Origin: a virus | Length of the DNA stretch: 29,765 bases | IMG/VR virus record: IMGVR_UViG_3300030098_001842 | Span: 1-29,765 of that record | Direction: 5' to 3' (one strand) | In this document: piece after piece, positions 27,701 to 29,765 of the stretch | Layout: each line of letters begins with the position of its first letter | Numbering within the stretch: position 1 is the first letter of the stretch | The notes under the pieces: model-generated | Seen by the model: the letters and a program-made list of their open reading frames with translations, nothing else | Databases searched by the model: none | Told to the model about the DNA's origin: nothing | Translations under genes and position numbers: made by a program

Positions 27701-28842
27701 TTGCTGATAGTTTTGCTATTGCTTCAGGTGGCGCGATGTTTTATAGGAATAGAATAAATGATTTAATTAAAAATCATGGTAAAACAGAAGCAGAGGCTAA
27801 GAAAATAGCAATGGAAGAGTTTAGAAAAGTATCTGAAACTTCTCAACAGTCATCAGATCCTAGTAAAATATCTCAACAACAAGCTAGTGATTTAGGTAGA
27901 ATAGTTTTATCTTTTGCAAACACTCCAATGCAGTATGCTCGTATACAAAAAAGGGCAATACAAGATATAGCAAATGGTAGAGGAAGTAATAAAGAAAATA
28001 TAAGTAAAATAATTTATTATGGATTTTTACAAAATATAATGTTTAATGCTCTTCAACAAGGTTTGTTTGCTTTAGGTTTTGGAGATGGAGAAATCAGAGA
28101 CAAGGAAGAAGAAAAAATAATTAACAGTTTAAATGGAATGGTAGACTCTCAATTAAGAGGTTTAGGCATGGCAGGCGTTACAATTCAAGTGATTAAAAAT
28201 TTAGGTATAGATATATATAGAAGATCACAACGGGTAAGACCAGATTTTAGTGACGCATGGCAAAAGCTATTAGAATTTTCACCAGCTATCAAAAGTAAAT
28301 TATCTAAATTTAAAGGAGCGGCATATCCTTTTGATTCTAAAAAACGTAGACAAAAAGTGTTCGATAAAGGGTTTAGTTTAGATAATCCTGCTTATGAATC
28401 CCTTGCTAAGGTGGTAAGTGGCGTTACTAATTTTCCTTTAGATAGATTATATAGTAAAGTTAACAATTTACAAGCAGCGGCAAATGAAAATACTGAAACT
28501 TGGAAAGCGGTTGCCCTTACTTTAGGTTGGCCAGAATGGCAATTAGAAAGTGGAAGGGAAAAAGAAGAAAAGAAATCGATAGATTTATATAATAAAGCTG
28601 AACAAGTCAACATTCTTAAACAATATGGTTTAACTGAAACTGAAATAAAAAAATTAAAAAACGAAGACCAAAGAGTTAAAAAAATAGAAGCACTTAGAAA
28701 GAAAACAAATAAAATATACATTCCTAAAAATGTAAAAAAAGAAGAAAATAAAACTAAAGAAAAGAAAGCTAAAGAAAAGAAAAAATCTAGTCCATTTTCT
28801 ACACGTTTAAAAAATAAAAAACTTACTACAACATTTAATTAA
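18790..28842 (+). CDS. Giant polyvalent virion/ejected protein with zincin-like, sigma-like and HAD regions
   Basis: One uninterrupted frame gives 3350 residues (near 380 kDa). In order: two 30-residue Y-Y-T-K-S repeats (1-58); an acidic linker with an exact 8-residue duplication (about 105-120); a long helical part; Gly/Ala-rich hydrophobic stretches (about 790-1017) that may touch membranes; an HExxH motif (H1341-E-V-W-H1345); a sigma-70 region 2-like stretch (about 1590-1650); more helical sequence; a HAD phosphatase domain (about 2438-2590) with all four motifs; a block with F-F-I-P-P-S-A-E-D-F-T-G-L-L-Y (about 2645); a long hydrophobic helical module near 3020-3105; and a basic tail. Giant multi-enzyme proteins carried in virions are known as 'polyvalent proteins', and this fits. 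It is probably injected with the DNA. A tape-measure role is less likely because of the enzyme motifs and the podovirus-like neighbours. Confidence 0.82.
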   Translation: MDEVEKLFEVLKRDGYYTKSFEEFKEQYADESYREKIYEVMSRDKYYTKSRDEFFQQYSVGDNDVEVVKTPTYQSTTLKTKDDEVVEEEEQEVVFEPTEEGKFKVGIQETEQIGIQETEQKKPISTKEHFSPLEEEDLADDITFEEFDNVPEEDLQKTLENQYPWLEFDQPFIYDSKLGGGANRDVIQVTNPQTGATKDFDLGTDFNRQRSFTTNPLSSKESYDNMLSFINEQRYDKEGNPNKNYLDHYSSTRTYGPDYLIDDLTAPGGKTELPVSKEVTSEALRLVKSDPTGKLTMKKAIQQVANSQWGQMNIAWKTDFYNDKNFENVTLVNATKDAVENGDLNINITTTDQINDPNLVHETYQTLRKLGVPAEVFKTDIDQDYLEALYNIDSVNPDPADELVFEKYQRTRDAQIKDQVYEYLNTTQKGRLILQTYNAVEEQKNVDDIVIPIQNKVNEEVTAEDPRVAKTKNIIKYYNPDINEETAEATALEMVRNQETNDRIDAKVNEYGEKEFEWQVRMGYGMNAEDLKALKEKGKKAKTPEELEAYRAEVRDLVNDGKINLLRNPDGTFVDQTLQQQTDALKDNKKLGSLLDEYMYQSSDELTQELFNMNNQLKVYAKDILREGYGNTMVDATLAQQLGEGLSFLTGWATVGSTKGLPGSAYRDFENIDDWINGSEEMPIGLTTLPESASASKTVKNYNDLLEKRATLLLAKELNVNPMTFGKHDWGVVRAAHSFGQELIPALGGRYMGEEEMRSNALDIYENAFGITRTESQDFIANHLGGYEKAGSATANLVVMAGEMALTYPLFGGARSLTKGIYLMAEAGLTSISKKAALSPGFIKSLSKYTSHVGTEYVGLVGSNIMERNIFNREGIHNPLLFAAGAGGARAVFAKGGEMYNQAVKEAAKVNPRLRESLLWVSQQEMTANVEGALKLKAIAQSGTRNIIVKPTLIGGEALTGAIGIKAGEGAAGVVDVVEGKKTMSQLWNEITDVDSLLETAAALVFMKVSRPDQYVNKAVEDFYAEVDLIAGNNPAWNRMRDAIGLKRLSPKEAAKASEDPNYELTITDAYNKKLQEIQKGEGDYEGLSKEELDQATDNLNYQYNRLLMKPELDRLAKMYKAEDGIIGSYTDLELASLNIAEGSMNAKDLLTIASTPSGGSSAVLQLMANGYTEKIATQIYDFAVNQKAIGMELFAGDLRSKPFQNYVKESIRLNELISEKRTLEDTYKNNKIDKAAYEIKNENLDKAIDAAVATQKINIKKAQFDRQVKESKTIQELKDKGFNVIEVDNKGMKEFKEKGGEDFVETEFGLQGIDKATGQGVMVVNTEATKKYGVGGTATHEVWHFGWERKLGDQALAKRAEEVGEEQANAEAREYIQNFTDGLKKRGIYDVVEAEMLQRKGFQEATWRKVLEGEQVPMSEMKEFINEFIQLDKNGSFDAAKTDAQVKASKRQEGKNITEAEYKAAMADPAKFVDFVLSGKYKSKNINDFLKAEQDAYTKEFGGKKETTTQKSEKTDKVVISKSNKEIADRNTEIEKKIIKAGDSRVRDIKDQELSAEIKKELSENNIGKARQLANQAAKSPGAMALEPSKRVSAEEFRSGYEEQLARLIDTYKPIVNGKRIPFGAYMQKNLKRRYGQILQQAKRGKFEGKEKRLGQERAEGEKEFDVVDPDAQRAVESVGESKSLEPTKTDRQISVFEGRQAKAKEKQIVDIFKGLTEVDLVNRSKKGLGGTPTEELTKVAELLFDLKDGGKVTNLSKSSYPSVDLVNPKTGKKLTPAQIKKGVKGIIDAKDFVNIRDYFKDVNNLDRYLKTMPEYNITGDRSRINDKGETIEVSPDVKGKGLRLTDRVYDYFYEPFINHPSKPGYNPKLIQTTPGGRSKGKTTQPFVKRLKPEFRGKISPEVIKKLREDLLLDTKVEDLIKIYDRTKHGQLIKGMAKLETMKVANEATRKGLPKDTELSKKLTADTRAGGSDFAASERVNKKAIEEIRKKIISRSFVSEMQGMANWIKSFAKDMDIAIAKEIGSDGNVRDLIGQQRLSDFASKVLSKYFGESILSGQTWSNTKLGKGMWFSTDLRNKVLEEFRKEQKDLGIPLTTKEYNALKLLMGSPGLDPMKTNPFGGKQSGKWIEKVNRNYEGLDLFIDQTFKMLKENPEYLGEFLAMMKGSSSSNSHFWRNASQVIGKHKNWADKAMINPKKKGVGVGEHALVQNQAAEFMTKAILESIARGNLKAKNIAKKLLNENYFQILISHGLDGKLTQIGLQSSMPKGFWESWNKALETGDVNKAWSVWSRYFNEKINKIKGADGEFGFDPNKIDLLNRKTGEVESLADILKIGRKEFGKDILNPEIIAKQQELIAKWSTRQEGFTKPEQLRERLAIELDMLNAKRDATLETMKDISELNNPIFNMSERMPNKSLVEEANKFDKALANARKIKKEVKKARVFDFDDTVARTNSKVFAERAGERIELTAEEFAARGDVLLAEGYKMDFSDFNKVVEGKKGPLFDVMKKMKEAAGDRDMFILTARAPESAPAIKQFLDAMGIKIPLENITGLGNSTGKAKADWLVEKAAEGYNDFYFADDAPQNVKAVRDAMEVLDVKSKVQQARMNASERLNKRFNEILEHSTGIGKDKVFSDVKAEIRGNEARRQKFFIPPSAEDFTGLLYRTLGKGKKGEQAMNFYKENLLDPYTRAMENLSTDRVNLMADFKELKKELKVPKELKKTTKSGFKREDAVRVYIWQKTGKEIPGLAKKDLAELNKIMESDPRLQAFADQILTLTKGDGYSTPGKDWNAGTITTDLIELLNKTKRAKYLTEWKENVDVIFSKKNLNKLEAAYGKKYREALENSLTRMKQGTNRTSSGNKLSNQVLDYVNNATGTIMFLNARSAVLQTISAANFTNWTFNNPLKMGKAFANQPQYWKDFVELINSDYLKDRRNGLKLNISESEIANAAKTSKNKARAVMGYILEKGYLPTKFADSFAIASGGAMFYRNRINDLIKNHGKTEAEAKKIAMEEFRKVSETSQQSSDPSKISQQQASDLGRIVLSFANTPMQYARIQKRAIQDIANGRGSNKENISKIIYYGFLQNIMFNALQQGLFALGFGDGEIRDKEEEKIINSLNGMVDSQLRGLGMAGVTIQVIKNLGIDIYRRSQRVRPDFSDAWQKLLEFSPAIKSKLSKFKGAAYPFDSKKRRQKVFDKGFSLDNPAYESLAKVVSGVTNFPLDRLYSKVNNLQAAANENTETWKAVALTLGWPEWQLESGREKEEKKSIDLYNKAEQVNILKQYGLTETEIKKLKNEDQRVKKIEALRKKTNKIYIPKNVKKEENKTKEKKAKEKKKSSPFSTRLKNKKLTTTFN
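18805..18963 (+). repeat. Two Y-Y-T-K-S repeats at the N-terminus of the giant protein
   Basis: Residues 6-28 and 36-58 repeat with a 30-residue period: K-L-F-E-V-L-K-R-D-G-Y-Y-T-K-S and K-I-Y-E-V-M-S-R-D-K-Y-Y-T-K-S, each followed by an acidic helix with F and Y (E-E-F-K-E-Q-Y, D-E-F-F-Q-Q-Y). The DNA is only moderately similar, so the duplication is old. Such a helix-turn-helix-sized pair could be a docking motif at the virion's inner surface. Confidence 0.75.
19103..19150 (+). repeat. Perfect 24-base tandem duplication in the giant gene
   Basis: Two identical 24-base units (19103-19126 and 19127-19150) encode G-I-Q-E-T-E-Q preceded by Val in the first and Ile in the second. It lies in an acidic, probably disordered linker and keeps frame, as expected for a recent slippage event. 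Confidence 0.9.
22741..22900 (+). other. HExxH zincin-like motif in the giant protein
   Basis: Residues 1341-1345 read H-E-V-W-H (22810-22824) inside G-G-T-A-T-H-E-V-W-H-F-G-W. The preceding small-residue strand and following helix fit a zinc metallopeptidase active site, with E1342 as base and both His as ligands. A third ligand is not certain. The glutamates in K-E-F-I-N-E-F about 90 residues later are candidates for a gluzincin arrangement. Confidence 0.55.
23560..23745 (+). other. Sigma-70 region 2-like stretch in the giant protein
   Basis: Residues about 1590-1650 contain Q-L-A-R-L-I-D-T-Y-K-P-I-V-N-G-K-R-I-P-F followed by G-A-Y-M-Q-K-N-L-K-R-R. This follows the sigma-70 region 2 pattern, where a D-K-Y-D-P loop is followed by G-x-x-F-S-T-Y-A and a basic I-R-R helix. 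The paired aromatic residues that melt promoter DNA in true sigma factors are replaced by K-N, so activity is doubtful. Confidence 0.35.
26101..26560 (+). other. HAD-superfamily phosphatase domain in the giant protein
   Basis: All four HAD motifs are visible. Motif I is F-D2444-F-D2446-D-T2448 (nucleophile and acid-base Asp). Motif II is T2522 in F-I-L-T-A-R-A. Motif III Lys is K2557 or K2559 in T-G-K-A-K-A-D-W. Motif IV is D2578-D2579 in Y-F-A-D-D-A-P-Q-N. A helical cap fits between motifs I and II. The substrate cannot be told. Polynucleotide 3'- or 5'-phosphatases and nucleotidases share this arrangement. Confidence 0.8.
27390..28100 (+). other. Hydrophobic helical C-terminal module of the giant protein
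   Basis: Residues about 2868-3104 include A-T-G-T-I-M-F-L-N-A-R-S-A-V-L-Q-T-I-S-A and R-I-V-L-S-F-A-N-T-P-M-Q-Y-A-R, then I-I-Y-Y-G-F-L-Q-N-I-M-F-N-A-L, ending L-F-A-L-G-F-G-D. Such phrases recur, from memory, near the ends of large proteins of marine phages. The hydrophobic helices could insert in the inner membrane during ejection. Confidence 0.5.
28754..28783 (+). repeat. 15-base tandem repeat in the basic tail of the giant gene
   Basis: Two units of CTAAAGAAAAGAAAG/A encode K-E-K-K-A and K-E-K-K-K within a Lys/Glu-rich tail. Only the last base differs. The tail probably binds DNA or other virion parts by charge. Confidence 0.75.
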
Positions 28843-28846
28843 CAAA

Positions 28847-29203
28847 ATGGTAAAAGTTAATGAAAATACAGAAGTAAAATTAGATCTTAAAACTATTATT
28901 AGTATTATTGTTATTACAGCTTCATTTGTAGGTATGTATTTTACTTTACAGTCTGATATTGAAGTAGCTAAACAACTGCCACCAAGTGAGATTAATAGAA
29001 TTGAATATGATTTAAAACATGAAGTATACGAAAACAGACTTGATCAATTAGAAGAAACAGTGGAAATAATATTTAAATTAGGTATTGAGTTAGATAAAGA
29101 GTTACATATTTTAGATGCTGATTATAATAGTAATATGGATTCTAAAATTAAAGAAATTGAGTCTAAAATAAAAGCGACTAATAAAAAAAGAAAAAGAAAA
29201 TGA
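28847..29203 (+). CDS. Small single-TM coiled-coil membrane protein; possible lysis or ejection-associated protein
   Basis: The protein has 118 residues. A short charged N-terminus precedes one membrane segment (residues about 15-34, T-I-I-S-I-I-V-I-T-A-S-F-V-G-M-Y-F-T). A hydrophilic helical region follows, likely coiled coil (E-E-T-V-E-I-I-F-K-L-G-I-E-L-D-K-E-L), and a basic end (K-K-R-K-R-K). One TM segment with a charged coiled-coil tail is compatible with a spanin-like or holin-like protein, but no family can be named. It starts five bases after the giant gene's stop with no Shine-Dalgarno. Its stop overlaps the next start as ATGA. Confidence 0.65.
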   Translation: MVKVNENTEVKLDLKTIISIIVITASFVGMYFTLQSDIEVAKQLPPSEINRIEYDLKHEVYENRLDQLEETVEIIFKLGIELDKELHILDADYNSNMDSKIKEIESKIKATNKKRKRK

Positions 29204-29442
29204 ATGAAGTGTTAAATTTAGTAAAAGAATTTGGGTTACCATTGGTAATAGCTATAGGCGCTTTATACGCTTTATATAAATTTTTCTTTTTCAGTGTAAG
29301 AGAAGTTAAAGATACATTTACAAAGAGACATGAGATAAATGCTAAGAAAATGGAAGAAGTAAAAATTACACTAGCAGAAATTAAATCTGATTTAAAACTA
29401 TTAATAGAGTTTATTAAAGAAATAAATAACAAAAGAAAATGA
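29200..29442 (+). CDS. Holin-like small membrane protein
   Basis: The protein has 80 residues. A membrane segment spans residues about 12-32 (G-L-P-L-V-I-A-I-G-A-L-Y-A-L-Y-K-F-F-F-F), and a charged helical tail follows (R-H-E-I-N-A-K-K-M-E-E-V-K). Size, single TM and charged coiled-coil tail recall BhlA/UviB-type holins, which permeabilise the inner membrane at lysis. The start overlaps the previous stop by four bases, and its own stop overlaps the next start the same way. An endolysin is not in the window, so the lysis role is tentative. Confidence 0.6.
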   Translation: MNEVLNLVKEFGLPLVIAIGALYALYKFFFFSVREVKDTFTKRHEINAKKMEEVKITLAEIKSDLKLLIEFIKEINNKRK

Positions 29443-29765
29443 AACACTTACTAACTTTAATATTTACTTTACTTATTATATTGGGATATTCTCAATGTGA
29501 TAATGGAACTAATTACTATCCTAGCACTATATATACTCCAGCTGACAATACCTGGGGTTCTGCTACTAGTTGGAACTACGCGGGTGAAGTTATTAGAGTT
29601 AATATAGTTTCGGGAGATGAATATGAATTTTCTACATGTGATGGATACGGAGGGGTTTTAGCTTCATATGACACACAACTAACGTTAATAGATGAATCTG
29701 GTATAGTTGTGGGATTTAATGATGACTATACAGGTTGTACAGGATATACTTCATATTTAAAATAT
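29439..29765 (+). CDS. Secreted protein with flavobacterial-type signal peptide, 3' cut by window edge
   Basis: An open frame of 109 codons runs to the last base without a stop. It starts at the ATG of an ATGA overlap with the preceding holin-like gene. Residues 1-19 form a signal peptide (M-K-H-L-L-T-L-I-F-T-L-L-I-I-L-G-Y-S-Q), probably cut after Gln, as in many Bacteroidota secreted proteins. The following C20 does not fit a lipobox (Y-S-Q-C). The mature part is Tyr/Thr/Gly-rich and beta-like, with phrases E-Y-E-F-S-T-C-D-G, D-T-Q-L-T-L-I-D-E-S-G and G-F-N-D-D-Y-T-G-C. These resemble bacterial pre-peptidase C-terminal-like (PPC) beta-sandwiches found in secreted flavobacterial enzymes and adhesins. 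A phage gene with such a product may be host-derived and may coat or modify the cell surface. The end of the protein is unseen. Confidence 0.75.
   Translation, partial: MKHLLTLIFTLLIILGYSQCDNGTNYYPSTIYTPADNTWGSATSWNYAGEVIRVNIVSGDEYEFSTCDGYGGVLASYDTQLTLIDESGIVVGFNDDYTGCTGYTSYLKY

Noticed and set aside
28392-28721. 109-codon minus strand hydrophobic frame that could look like a membrane protein
   Set aside because: It is the reverse of a Lys-rich coding stretch of the giant protein. Its hydrophobicity is an artefact.
18790-28842. Giant protein as a virion RNA polymerase (N4 or crAss type)
   Set aside because: No D-F-D-G-D or equivalent polymerase motif was found. The only Asp-rich core (F-D-F-D-D-T) belongs to the HAD motif I.
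18790-28842. Giant protein as a tape-measure protein of a long tail
   Set aside because: Enzyme motifs are present, and the neighbours are podovirus-type nozzle and adaptor genes with no tube, sheath or chaperone genes.
29178-29447. 89-codon minus strand frame opposite the holin-like gene
   Set aside because: It is the complement of Lys/Glu/Asn-rich codons. The + strand genes here are linked by ATGA overlaps.
29439-29500. Lipoprotein signal on the last gene because Cys follows the hydrophobic core
   Set aside because: The residues before Cys are Y-S-Q, not a lipobox. Cleavage after Gln by signal peptidase I fits better.
1-29765. tRNA genes, CRISPR array or insertion sequence
   Set aside because: Gaps are at most 63 bases and contain only leaders and two hairpins. 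No spaced repeats, transposase or terminal inverted repeats were seen.

Overview
This window reads as one contiguous late (structural) block of a short-tailed, podovirus-like tailed phage. All credible genes are on the + strand, packed with gaps of 0 to 63 bases, and no stretch over about 65 bases lacks a gene. The host is probably a marine-type member of the Bacteroidota (flavobacterium-like). Three things point that way. The DNA is AT-rich (roughly 30% GC by hand counts). Almost every start codon lacks a Shine-Dalgarno sequence and sits behind an A/T-rich leader, often ending in ATT-ATG. The last gene has a flavobacterial-style signal peptide (hydrophobic core ending in Y-S-Q) followed by a repeat-rich secreted domain. 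From memory, the proteins resemble families common in uncultured marine phages, and the gene order is that of T7-like and crAss-like podoviruses. No search was run, so this placement is an inference.

Layout. Packaging and head: the tail end of a small gene that may be the small terminase (1-252), the large terminase (252-2474), the portal (2475-4871), a scaffold-like protein (4906-6117), the major capsid protein (6129-7565) and a small beta-rich protein (7594-7959). A strong intrinsic terminator (7972-7998) follows, then one lone gene of unknown function (8023-8787), then a second strong terminator (8801-8832). Connector and tail: a head-tail connector candidate (8845-9861), a tail-tubular-A-like adaptor (9868-11067) and two large tail nozzle or stabilisation proteins (11072-14638 and 14668-16437).

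Internal virion or ejection module: a small protein with hydrophobic ends (16454-17206), a 520-residue charged protein (17219-18781) and a 3350-residue giant (18790-28842), which takes up a third of the window. The order and size ranking recall T7 gp14-gp15-gp16. The giant looks like a 'polyvalent' ejected protein. It carries an N-terminal short repeat pair, an HExxH zincin-like motif, a region resembling sigma-70 region 2, a complete set of HAD phosphatase motifs, and a long hydrophobic C-terminal module. The right edge holds two small single-TM coiled-coil proteins (holin- or spanin-like candidates) and a secreted protein cut by the window edge. These last three genes are linked by ATGA stop/start overlaps.

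The most interesting points are the multi-domain giant protein (especially the sigma-like stretch), a GSGY beta-module recurring in two different tail proteins, a gene isolated between two terminators, an identical 17-base leader in front of two genes, and the ATGA-coupled cluster ending in a host-like secreted protein. No tRNA, CRISPR, insertion sequence, integrase, endolysin or tape-measure gene was seen.
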